Shown here: in pieces, positions 45,567 through 55,965 of the stretch
How the letters are laid out: each line of letters opens with the position of its first letter
Position numbering within the stretch: the stretch's first letter is position 1
Assembly (NCBI RefSeq): GCF_001680005.1
Contig: NC_033566.1
Span: 2,418,001 to 2,482,000, forward strand
Direction: 5' to 3'
Source of the DNA: Plasmodium coatneyi
Taxonomy: Eukaryota; Apicomplexa; Aconoidasida; Haemosporida; Plasmodiidae
DNA length: 64,000 bases
Position numbers and translations under genes: made by a program
Notes under the pieces: generated by a model
The model's input: only the letters and a program-made list of their open reading frames with translations
What the model was told of the DNA's origin: nothing
Database searches by the model: none

Positions 45567-46613
45567 TTACCACGTTTCCACATCATGATGGGGTAAGCCC
45601 CTTTCCTTGACAACGTCGAGAGGGATTGCATACACGGGGTGCACTAGTCGGAGGTCCAATCTGCCGTCTGCTCCGTGTAGATTGTCTATCAAGCTGAGTG
45701 CAGCGAGGCCGAAGAAGGTGTGGCAAATATCGGGGAGGCAATCTGGATTGTCACTTATTCCACCAGTATTTAAATTTTGGCACAAAAGGATATAATGTTT
45801 TAAGGCGCCTTTATTTACCCATTTGTATTTTCCTAAAATAATTAGTGATGAGTATATCCACCATGCGTAGCAGGTGTCGGATAGTTTTTCTGCTCGTCCA
45901 TTGAACCCCCCACTATTTGTTTGTCTTAAACTTAGCCACTCTCCTACTTTTTGTTCATTGATCAGATGTAGTTTTTGAAGTAGAAATAGAGTTACCACTG
46001 CACAGAAGACGCTGGCAGCATGGGGTTCATTTCCGCTTGTCCAAGAGAATGCATTTTGGCAAATGGCATAATTTGTTAAAACGTAGGATGCAATTTTATC
46101 TGTAGATACTAGATTTAGGCGGTTTAGGATGGTTAGGCAGCTGACTGCACTGCATGCAAAGCGAACGTCCACTTCTCCCCAAAAGTCCCCCTTAAAGGAG
46201 CCATCTTCATTGAGCAGGGATAAGATATACTCTGTGGTGCAATCTGCTATGCTCTTCGGTGAGTTACCTCCTTCATGCGTATGATTAAACGAATGGAAGT
46301 GCGGATTTATTTCGTTAAAAGGGTGGTTAAGTAAGAGGAGAGACAATATCGCGTGGTGCGTAGCTATAATATGGGAGTCATGATTTTTGTTGTTGCTGAA
46401 GCCCCCATCGGGATTCTGGCATTGCAGAATGAAGTTAATGAATTCGTCCTTGTTGTCAATTTCGTGGGACAAAATTTTACATGAGCATATGTAGTAGAAC
46501 ACGCCACGCATCTTCATGGTTTCGTTGAATATGAGTTCTTCTACATTTGTTGTGTCGGTGTAGGTATTCAGGTAGTGCAGGTGTTTGTCTTTTACGAACT
46601 GAATTTCGTCCAT
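45567..46613 (-). CDS. Rab geranylgeranyltransferase (GGTase-II) beta subunit
   Basis: The catalytic subunit that adds geranylgeranyl groups to C-terminal cysteines of Rab GTPases, with an alpha subunit and REP. The ATG at 46613 (MDEIQFVKDK) gives 348 aa, close to yeast and human subunits; the frame is open upstream but begins only with TTG. The alpha/alpha-barrel repeats are clear: CQNPDGGFSN, NEDGSFKGDFWGEVDVRF, GNEPHAASVFCAV, RQTNSGGFNGRAEKL-D-CYAWW and TGGISDNPDCLPDICHTFFG. The zinc ligands fall at Asp246, Cys248 and His298. The DVRF/GRAEKL-D/DNP-C-PD pattern and short length favour type II over farnesyltransferase or type I beta. A 20-residue Asn/His-rich insert is coded around 46258-46315. 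Divergent from apicoplast EF-G. Confidence 0.93.
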   Translation of the reverse strand: MDEIQFVKDKHLHYLNTYTDTTNVEELIFNETMKMRGVFYYICSCKILSHEIDNKDEFINFILQCQNPDGGFSNNKNHDSHIIATHHAILSLLLLNHPFNEINPHFHSFNHTHEGGNSPKSIADCTTEYILSLLNEDGSFKGDFWGEVDVRFACSAVSCLTILNRLNLVSTDKIASYVLTNYAICQNAFSWTSGNEPHAASVFCAVVTLFLLQKLHLINEQKVGEWLSLRQTNSGGFNGRAEKLSDTCYAWWIYSSLIILGKYKWVNKGALKHYILLCQNLNTGGISDNPDCLPDICHTFFGLAALSLIDNLHGADGRLDLRLVHPVYAIPLDVVKERGLPHHDVETW

Positions 46614-46771
46614 CTTTTGGTCCGGTGGGTGATCTATTGGTGGGAGTTTACATGGGGGGGGTGTTCTACGGATGGACGTTGCGGGTGGAAGTGGGTCCAC
46701 AAACAAGTGTATGCTTATTATACTTACTATACTTACTATACTTACGTTTCTTATGTTTCGTTTTCGTTTCG

Positions 46772-46802
<31 letters not shown>

Positions 46803-47345
46803 TGGGGTGCCCCTTCTCAGCTCGTCATTCGGTACATTCTACTACGGCTAAACGAAGGGCATACATTAGGGATGCCTAAAATGTTCAGGGAAATGTCGCG
46901 ATGGAGTGCGGGGCGGGGGTGCCTATCCACGGCTGCTTCGTTCAGGCGTCATAACAGATGATCATGTTAATTGGCTTGAAAGAGAGCATCGACAAAGGGG
47001 TGAATAAAATAACGTTGTAAGGGTGGATATTCAAATGGGCACCCGAACGAACACTGCAAATGGCATCTGTGGGTAGATGTACGCACACGGAGGTGCCTCC
47101 AGCTGAACACATGACATCGTGAACTTTTTCAACTGCACGACCCGCGTTAAGGATCTGCACATGCGTGAATGGCTAGCTTGCGGCACCGTTCCTTGGTGCT
47201 AAAACGGTCAGGTGAAGTTACCCATTCGAATTATTATTTTTCTTTAGAGCTAAATTGTACGCATCAGGATGTGTCATTATGATTGGTAATTTGGCATATG
47301 TAATTAGCAAGTAGGAAGTTCGGTACAGTGACTTTGTACTTCTTC

Positions 47346-47378
<33 letters not shown>

Positions 47379-47575
47379 TGCACATGAGTGTTGCAGCAGT
47401 GCAATAGGGAAAGAGATTATACATTTTGGGAGAGTTGCTTAGGTTCATCATTTGGCGACGCCGCTTTTGTGGCCAATCGTGGGGGAGAAGCGGTAAGCGG
47501 AACAGACCACACGCACGTGACAGATGCAACAACAATGGGGAAAGAGAAAAAAAATGAGAGGCAGCAAAAACGGAA
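46614..47575. promoter_or_regulatory. Divergent spacer between RabGGTase beta and EF-G
   Basis: A 962-bp spacer with T near 46784-46803 and T30 at 47348-47377. Presumed shared promoter region; no motif recognised. Confidence 0.5.
46719..46745. repeat. 9-bp tandem repeat TATACTTAC x3
   Basis: Three perfect 9-bp copies about 105 bp upstream of the RabGGTase beta start codon, with a degenerate fourth copy on the left. Confidence 0.85.
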
Positions 47576-50500
47576 ATGTTTAAATTATTTTTGTGGAGAG
47601 GACAGGACGCTTTGGCCTTGCTTGTCCTTTTGTTCTTATTTGTGAAGTGGAACTCCCATACTGCTGTTAGTGCCTTGAGTAGGTGGCGCAGAAGGGATGG
47701 AGGAGTGATCCAACGTTGGTGTAAACCTGGTGTGCAATCCTTTTTAATGAGTGGGGACCACGTTAGAAGGTCAATCATTAGGACCCCAAAGAGTAAGCAA
47801 AAGGAAGGGAACACATTTCGCCTTATGGTAAGCAACGTGTGTGCGAACAAAAATGTAGAACTAGAGAAATACCGGAATATAGGTATTATTGCACACATAG
47901 ATGCAGGAAAAACGACAACGACGGAGAGAATACTTTATTATACAAATGTTATTAAGAAAATAGGGGAAGTACACGAAGGGATGTCTACCATGGATTATCT
48001 AGACATAGAAAGAGAAAAGGGAATAACAATAAACGCTGCGGTTACCACATGCTACTGGAATGGAAGTGAGAAAAATTTAGGAGATTATCGAATCAACATT
48101 ATTGATACGCCAGGGCATGTAGATTTCACAGCAGAGGTGGAGAAAAGTTTACGGGTTCTTGACGGTGGTGTGGTTGTGTTTGACAGTAGCGAAGGGGTAG
48201 AATCCCAATCGGAGACTGTTTGGAAACAAGCCAACAGGTATAACATCAGTCGAATTATATTTCTTAATAAGCTGGACAAAGTAGGAGCGAATTTCGAATC
48301 CTGCATAGAAGAAATAAAAAGAAAATTGAATAAAAAGATTCTCATTTTGCTTGTCCCCATTTTTGAGATGACCAACTTTGTTAGCACAATTGACATTTTA
48401 AGGGAGAAAATTATTGTGTACAAAAATGCGCATGAATTTGTATACGAAAGTATTCCTAAATGTCACTACGATGTTTTTTTAAAATATAAGAACTTGCTGT
48501 ATGAACAGATCGCTGAAAAGTTTAACTCCTTTTTGGACATCTACTTAAACGATAAGCCTATCCAAGTGGAAGAGGTGGAACAGTACATTCGGAAGCTGGT
48601 CGTGGAGGAAAAATACAACGTAGTCATGTGTGGCTCTGCTTTGAAAAATAAAAATGTCCACATGTTGCTGGATGCTGTGGTGAAGTATTTGCCTTCCCCA
48701 ATTGATTCAATTCAGAATTATAAAAATCAGGTTATTTTCAAACATGATGTTAATAAACGGGGGGAGAGGATATCACCCGTTCAGCTTCCCACAGGGGGGG
48801 TAAAGCAACAATCCACCACTAATACTACAGGGGAAGGGTCTCCATCCGGTGAGGAAGGCACTCCAGATAAAGGTACACTTCAACAGGAGGAAACCTGCAG
48901 CGCCGCCAAATCGACCGATCAAATGTCGGAAGAACTAAATCCCATGAACATAAAAAATTTTAAACGAAAAGTAGTGGGGCTGATTTACAAAATTATGAAT
49001 GACCAGCATCTCGGTAATATAAATTACGTGCGCATTTACGAAGGGCAAATAAACAGGGGAGATTATATCTACAATAACAGAACGAAGAGGAGTGAAAAAA
49101 TTTCTAAAATATTTTTCATACATTCTAGTGAAAAGTACGAATTGGAATGTGCGCGAGCAGGGGATATTGTCGGTCTGGTTGGATTGAAGGACACACAAAT
49201 TGGCGACACGTTAAGCAGCACATTCCTGAGAGCGGAATTAAAAAAAATTAAAGAAATTCCTCCGATTATCAGTTTTTATATTTACAATAAAAATAAAAAT
49301 GAATACGAAAAGTTAATTAACGCTTTAATGAAGATTAAGAAGGAAGATCATTCCTTTTTTTATCACATTAATCCAGACACAAAAGATTTGCTAATCAGCG
49401 GAGTGGGGGAATTGCACTTGCAAATTATTATTAACAAAATTGAGAAGGATTTTAATATCCCCATTATTTATGGACAGCCACAAATTTCGTACAAGGAAAC
49501 CTTCGTTGAAAATGTGGAAGCCAGGGGGAAGTATATCAAGCAGTCAGGCGGACGAGGGCAATATGGCGACGTCCACATTAAGATCGAGCCTATGTATACC
49601 TACGCAGAGGAAGAGGATGAAGAAGGAGAAGGAGAGAGCACCTACGGGGAGAGCAACAACGATGAGAAGAACTCCAAAAAGGTGGAAGATCAAACCGATG
49701 AACAGGACTCACACAAAAACAGCATGAACATTGACACTTCGGAAGTGAACAATAATATTATTATAAAGAACGAAATAACCTGTGGAGCTATTCCGTCGGC
49801 ATACTTCGAAGCGATTTATACGGGGATACGGGAACAGTGCAACTTGGGCGTTCTCTCAAACTCGCCACTGATAAATATTATCGTGAGGATCGTGGACGGG
49901 TCGTTCCACCCCGTCGATAGTAACGAGCATGCGTTCAAGCTAGCTGCGGGGATCGCCATTCGGGAGGCTGCGCGGAAGACGTCCGTTCGGCTGCTGGAGC
50001 CGATGATGAACGTAAGGCGAGTGGTAAAGTGGCGAAGTGGTCAACGTATGCACGACTCCAACGTAACGCCATTTGTATGGAACACCATCCAAATGTGTGT
50101 GCGCCCCTTTCCCCCTTTTGCAGCTCAACGTGTCCGTGCCCACTGAGTACCTGGGAGACGTCATCAGCGACTTGGTTAAAAAGAGGGGGAAAATACAGCA
50201 CATCGATGAAAGTAAGAATTGGCAAGCGACAAGCGCGCGAAAACAGTGGGACAGTGCTTTGCATTGTGTGGCCTAAGCTAAGTTCGTGTGTCATGACGAG
50301 GGTAAAATTTACTACATGCACATCCCGTTGAGCATACCCTTTTGCAAACCGTGCTGCGCACACTTTGCTGCCTCCCTTTTTGTGTACACCCAAATTAGGC
50401 GACGAATACACCAAGGAAATAGTTGCGAGAGCACCCATGGCTTCCATCCTGTCCTACGTTAGCGACTTGCGGAAAATAACCAAGGGGCGAGGTTACAACT

Positions 50501-50702
50501 TTTGCATTTAAAACATTTTCGTGTCTCACGTTTGTATGGGAGTAAGTGCGTAGTAGGATTCTCTGCGCTAGGTGAAATGGTGTATCATTGCTTGTTGTAA
50601 TTTTTTTTTTTTCGCCCCGCAGGAAATTACACCATGACGCTTCACAAGTACACCCTGGTGCCGCAGTACATCCAGGAGCAAATTTTGCAAAAGAAGGACT
50701 GA
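47576..50702 (+). CDS. Elongation factor G, apicoplast-targeted (4 exons)
   Basis: A translational GTPase for ribosomal translocation. Exons 47576..50011, 50124..50211, 50399..50491 and 50623..50702 join in phase for 898 aa. The ATG is the first after an in-frame stop. The N-terminus has a hydrophobic signal core (ALALLVLLFLFV, 12-23) and then a basic Arg/Lys/Ser leader, the bipartite signature of apicoplast import. GTPase motifs: AHIDAGKTTTTER (106-118), REKGITINAA, DTPGHVDF, NKLDKVGA and the GSALKN loop. Domain IV has RGQYGDVHIKIEP and ends RLLEPMMN-LNVSVPTEYLG. The tail RAPMASILSYVSDLR and GRGNYTM-L-KY are canonical. Inserts: about 60 polar residues in domain II and about 55 acidic/Asn residues in domain IV (coded 49600-49770). 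The last intron uses a weak donor, gttaca. Plasmodium also has a separate mitochondrial EF-G. Confidence 0.93.
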
Positions 50703-51556
50703 GACGGCGAAGTGGTGTAACATGGTTGTCCCTTGATTTTTAAGTTGACTAGCGAAACATTCATCATTTAAAATTTTGGCTTTTTTTTTTTTTTTTTTTT
50801 TGAAGTTATTTCGAAAAAAAATATGAACAGTTCATATTTTTTTTTTTTTTTTTTTTTTGTTGACAAATATTTTTCCGTTGTTTTTAGCTTTTATCTTTTC
50901 GTGTTTTGTCTTTTTGGCTAGCTTCCTTTTTTTCTCCATTCATTACACAAAGTGGTAACTAAGAATGTGTATTCCTCCCAGTTTGAAAGTAAACGTTCAT
51001 TCGTTTTACCTTCTTTAGCAGTGCTACGTTTTAGGTCAATTTGGTGGGAACACGCACACGCTGGGTAGATATTGGGAAAAATCGCGCAAAAAAAAATTGT
51101 CGATTTTCATCCCTTTAGTGAAAGGTAGGATTTGTTCAGAGCGCTTATTTCACTGCGATTTTGTTTCCCCAGTTGGGACTCCCGCGAATATTCCATGTGC
51201 GCAGTCCGCAGATTGGATTTGCAACATGGAATGCTAAACGGAAAAGTTCGTTTGTGTTAATTTTGTGGGAGTGCTTTTCCGGTCGGTATGCTACGTAGTG
51301 TTGGCAAGGTGTCACATGTGGTAAGACGCTCTCGTGTGTGTGGTAACCCGTTTGGCCTTTTGGTAAAAGGTAACATAAACGAGTGGGTCCCCCCCACAGG
51401 TGCATATATATGTACGTAATTTTTTTAACCAAATGTGTGGTACGAAATGGTGTGAAGAACAATTCATTGGAATCCTTCCCACGTATTGTCTGCATGTCCG
51501 CTCCCCCACCGCGTGGAGGTTATTCCGCGTAACGCTCCCTACCATCAAATGATCAA
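50703..51556. other. Convergent 3' spacer
   Basis: An 854-bp spacer between EF-G and the secreted-protein gene. T tracts near 50782-50801 and 50839-50858. No gene recognised. Confidence 0.6.
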
Positions 51557-52483
51557 TCACAGCATCGCATGGCCAGCCTCATACATATCGTTGAACCGAT
51601 CCAAGGTGAGCAAATAATGGTCGACAATTTTTTCTATCTTCCTTTTGTCTTCCCCGTGTATGTCCTTCGTCTCGTAATAATATTTAATCCTCTTAATGTT
51701 GTTCACAAATATGTAGTAATATATTCCATGATTTTTAAAGTACGTAAATAGTTTGAGCATAACTGTGGGGGAAAATAAATCAAAGTTGTTAACTGCAAGG
51801 GAGTATTGAATTATTTTGTTCAGCCGTGTGCATTCAAATAATATGTCTTCTAGTATATCTTTTCTCACTTTTGTATCTCCATCGATTTGTTTAAATATTT
51901 CTAATTCGCGCTGATACTCCTGCTCATTATCGATGTACGATTTTCGCGTTTCCATCATTTGGGGATTTCCAAAAAGGTCTACGTACTTCATTACATGCCG
52001 CTTGAAGAAGGTGTCAAAGTCGTTTCTGTTTTCGTAAATGAATGAGCAGATTTCTTTGTTCTTCACGTCGGAGGTGAAGATCTCTACATTTTTTATGTAA
52101 TTGTGGGATGCTAGACAGGCCTTTAAAAGTAGGGCAATATTTAGGGGCGTACTTTTATCCCTATCCACATCGAAGATGGTCAAGTGGGATAGGGTATAAA
52201 TGTATTGTTGCAAAATATTTTCATCTCTGTCGTTTTGATCGTTTGTGATGGATGTGTTGCCATTTTTTGAAGAGATTTGTTCTACGCTTTGGTTCGCATG
52301 CAGGGGCTGCTTTGAGGGATATTCTGCACTTCTCGTTGGCCTCTTACATATGGGTACCCTCCTTTTGTAATTTATGTTCACTCCATTGAGTAGATCCACG
52401 AAAAGCATTTTCTTACAGAGGGCAACTGTAAGGGACAGGACCGACCATACGAGGAGGATGTTACATGGGAGATTCCTCCGCAT
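51557..52483 (-). CDS. Secreted protein of unknown function
   Basis: One exon of 308 aa from ATG. Residues 1-23 (MRRNLPCNILLVWSVLSLTV + ALC) form a convincing signal peptide with no further transmembrane segment. An Arg/Lys/Asn/Ser-rich stretch (about 35-85) follows and could be a transit peptide for the apicoplast. No clear PEXEL motif is seen; RRVPICKR is only distantly similar. The rest is predicted helical, with a Tyr/Phe/Lys-rich C-terminal half (KLFTYFKNHGIYYYIFVNN) and no cysteine-rich fold. I do not recognise a family. Destination (apicoplast, apical organelle, parasitophorous vacuole) cannot be settled from sequence. It is co-directional with the MYND and MTR4 genes. Confidence 0.8.
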   Translation of the reverse strand: MRRNLPCNILLVWSVLSLTVALCKKMLFVDLLNGVNINYKRRVPICKRPTRSAEYPSKQPLHANQSVEQISSKNGNTSITNDQNDRDENILQQYIYTLSHLTIFDVDRDKSTPLNIALLLKACLASHNYIKNVEIFTSDVKNKEICSFIYENRNDFDTFFKRHVMKYVDLFGNPQMMETRKSYIDNEQEYQRELEIFKQIDGDTKVRKDILEDILFECTRLNKIIQYSLAVNNFDLFSPTVMLKLFTYFKNHGIYYYIFVNNIKRIKYYYETKDIHGEDKRKIEKIVDHYLLTLDRFNDMYEAGHAML

Positions 52484-53116
52484 GGTCGGCGATCTCCTTG
52501 GATTGGCTATTTAAATGTGCGTCGAGTAGGGACGTTTATACCAACGTCGTACTGGGAACACTGTTACGATGTTGACTGGGCTGAATAATACGGTCTTCCT
52601 GAACCAAGCGTTTTTTTTTCTATGCCTTTTGCTATTTTTCCCCCCGTGGGTTGAGCATGTGTGTTCTTTCTTTTACGTATGGGGCACACAGTCGTTTAGA
52701 AAAAATTTTTTTTTTTTTTTTTGTTTTGCCGGACAAAATGTGGTTACTCCGTTAGGAACATTTTTTTCGATATAGTGGGTTGTAACGAGTGTGTATTTAT
52801 TTTTTTTTACGCTACACGGTTTTGTTTATCCTTTCAGTAGAGGGTTGCAAAGTACAGTTGGTGGGTGCAGGTGGCATTTCGTCCCTAGTACGGGTGAAGA
52901 AGATGATCATGCGCCGTTGGAAGGGGGGAGCATAAAAATAAAATTAAGCGAAAAATGGGGCGAATGTTGGGTGAGTAAATCTGTTCTATGCGGATGGGGA
53001 CGCTAAAATGGCTTAGCGTTGCTACCTACTTGTGCAAATGTAGAGAACGAGGTGGGACAACGCCCCCTCAAATGGTTACTTTGTCATTTAATTATGCAAT
53101 GTTATTTCTTTTAAAA

Positions 53117-53156
<40 letters not shown>

Positions 53157-53510
53157 CAGAAATGATACATTCGAATGGCACAGCAAACAGGCGAATATTG
53201 GGTGAATGGTGGGGGGGCTTCAAAAATTAAGAACGATAAACGTGCAACAACAGACGGTGCGCCTGTTCATGTATATGAGCGTAGGTTTACGCGGGCAGGC
53301 ATACTTCTTTTGTCTCATCCCAATTGGCTACTTCACACGAAGGAGAAGTTGCGATGAGTTAAACATAATCAGGAATGTGTTAGCCAATTTAACAAAAAAA
53401 AAAAAAAAAAAAATGGGTACATTTTAAAAAGCTTCTCCATGGTTTTAAAAAAAAAGGTGGTCTCTCCTGAACGACATTCTAGCGGACGGGTGGTCGTGGG
53501 GGAAGCCTCC
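52484..53510. promoter_or_regulatory. Tandem spacer with TA microsatellite
   Basis: A 1-kb spacer. Contains T near 52708-52722 and a poly-A run at about 53394-53413 as well as the TA repeat listed separately. Short ORFs here are not convincing. Confidence 0.5.
53120..53153. repeat. (TA)16 microsatellite
   Basis: Uninterrupted TA dinucleotides, flanked by AAAAAGT on the left and TTTTCAG on the right. Confidence 0.9.
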
Positions 53511-54563
53511 TCATGAGCAAATTCTTTTGTGGAAAACAAAGTCCTTTCGTTGGCACTCTATCGAGCAGTAGTAGACCTTTTTGCACTTTCCGCATCTCTT
53601 GAGGTTTTTTTCCTGCAGCGGGGAGGGGGAGAAAGAAGACAGGTGTGAGCGGTTTGGACATTGTTAAGGGGACTCTATTTTGTTCCGATTTTTTGGCGCT
53701 TTTTTTAAAGAGAGTGGGCATCCTCTCCATACCGTATAGCAATGTTCGCACACATTCGGCCGCACAGTCGGCGCGCTAATGGCGTTGCTTTCCTCCTTCT
53801 GGGTTTGCATTTGTTTCAACAAGTCTTGCATGGCTTGTGCCTGGTCCCACCTGCGAAGGGGGTAAAAATGAGCACAAAGTGGTAAACTATCGAGCATGAA
53901 TGGGAAGTAACTGTTTTGACGTTCTTCCTAAAAGTAAGGTGAGGACGGGGTGGCTGCTTGCACATACAGAGTGTCACTTCGTGCGTACCTATTTTCTGCC
54001 TTGGGGGGGTTCTGCAAAAATTGCTCATATTCCGAAATGGTAAAATCGCACCTCCGGAAATCCTCATTATCGTACGTCTTTGAAAGGAAGGCATCTCCAT
54101 AAATTTCTGTGCTACAAATTCTAGACGCTCTGCTATTGTAGGGTAATTTTTTTATACGTCCAATATCATCAATGTAACAATTGACGGCAAAGTAATTTGT
54201 CTTCTCCGTGGGAATGGTTAAGGGGATTATTTGGTACGTCTGGGATGACTCCACTGCGTTGTTGATTAGGTCTGGGGTTATTGCGCTGGCGTTTATTTCT
54301 CCTCCGTTTTGTTCTCCGTTTTGTTGTCCATTTTTTCCATCGTCATTTTCCTTACTTACCTTAAGCTTCTCCTTTATTGACTCCTTTAGCTCATTTTTTC
54401 CCTTCTCGTCAAAAATGATTCTCCTAAAGTGGGACGCTAGAACGCCTTGGAACTTCCTTTCGCTCCCACTGAAGGTTAGCTCTTTGATCTGGTCATTTAT
54501 GTCACTACTTATGAGCACGTATTTAAACTCTTTGTGAACGCACTGGAGGATGTCGTCTGCCAT
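53511..54563 (-). CDS. MYND-type zinc finger protein (3 exons)
   Basis: Exons in coding order 54563..53989, 53850..53733 and 53612..53511, in phase for 264 aa. Introns have donors gtacgc and gtatgg and acceptors cttcgcag and ccgctgcag. The MYND finger is split by intron 2: CEHCYT in exon 2, then KRCGKCKKVYYCSIECQ and FHKRIC in exon 3, giving C-x2-C, C-x2-C, YC-x3-C and H-x3-C with all eight ligands. The N-terminal ~190 residues hold a charged Lys/Glu/Gly/Asn linker and a block around YQIIPLTIPTEKTNYFAVNC that I do not recognise. A short helix (WDQAQAMQDLLKQMQTQ) precedes the finger. MYND fingers usually bind Pro-rich peptides in transcription or assembly factors; the partner here is unknown. 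The protein ends directly after the finger. Confidence 0.87.
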
Positions 54564-55965
54564 GTTGGGAAGACTGTTCTGTTTTTTCCGTTGCTGCTTG
54601 ATCAGGTGTGCAGTTTATATTAGCACCTCTCAGGAGTGTGTATGGGGGGAAGTGCACAGGAGGGAGAGTACATGCGTATTGATCCGTATGGCGCTATGTA
54701 GAGATGCCCCCCTTCATGTTATGGGAGCGTCCCTACAATATGGATGACCAATTGGTGGGTCTGCCAATTGAATGCGGGACGTTGTTGTTGGTGATGCTTC
54801 GGTAATGGAAGAAAAAAATAAAATGGTTAGCACAAATGTTTTTTTTCCCCTGTTGTGATTGTTTCAAAAATTGGGATCTACCTTTCTGCAAGGCGACGGA
54901 GCGAAAAATCATTCATTGGGAGTATTATGCGCGTCGAAAAAGGTGACACTGAACGGCGCTTTAAAATTAAAAAAAAAAAAAAAAAAAAAAAATATTCTTT
55001 TTCGCAAGTGGCTATACTAAAGAAGCGGCAAATTGCATGTATAAATGCATCATGAGGAAAAACGGGACTGCGCACCGTTGCTTTTGCGGTTGTCCCTGTT
55101 CCCGTTGACGAAAGCGTGCCTTGACGAAGAACTGGTGGGGTAACGAACAATGGATAAGAATTTAAGCGAGAGGTGGAAAACAAAGAAAGGGAATTCTCCT
55201 CAAGCGGTTATTTTAAAAGTAGGACTATTCAAATTTCGCATCGACGAAAATTATGGAGATGCTTTAAAAGGCACATGCATGTATCACTTTTTACGTTGGA
55301 GCGGCGCGCTGGTTGCCATTTTGTAGGCACCCTTGGATTTCCCCTAGGGTAAGGAGGCGCCCCCATTTTCTGTTATAAAGATGAGAACATAACGGCCGTT
55401 CCTTTGCATTTCAAAGGTGCACCTGCGGGTTGTGTTATTCTTAAAGTTGCAGTTGTGAGGCCATTTTTTGCTGCCACGAAATTGTCAAACGGGGGGGATT
55501 AGTGGACGTTGTTTTGTGGCCCACTTAGGGGAAACTCGTTCGCTTTATCATTGGAGAGGCATTATCCGTGGAGCGTTTTTTTTTTTTTTTTTTTTTATTC
55601 TTCCCACAATTACCGCAACAGGGCAACAAATTGTCTGTGGTTGACGTTTCACTATGCACAACATATGGAATGCAAATAACTGCACGTGGGAAAGACGAAC
55701 AAAGTGGGGTTGGTGAAACGAAACAAGCAAACAGAACAGTGTAGTCACATTTTTTAAAGGAAAAAGGGGGAGAAAAACACACCAATGGGCATGACGCAAC
55801 GAGTTTGCCGCATTGCCGTGTGTGCATTTTTTTCAGGGGTATAACTGCACTTTTAAAAACATAAAAAAAGAGAGAAAAGTTCATACAAGCAAATGTATAT
55901 ATGTACATATACGGGATAATTATCCCGAATTCTTGACCCACGCAGGGTTAAACAAATGGCTACGT
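54564..55965. promoter_or_regulatory. Tandem spacer between MTR4 and MYND genes
   Basis: A 1.4-kb spacer. A about 54969-54991 and T about 55578-55596. No gene recognised. Confidence 0.5.
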
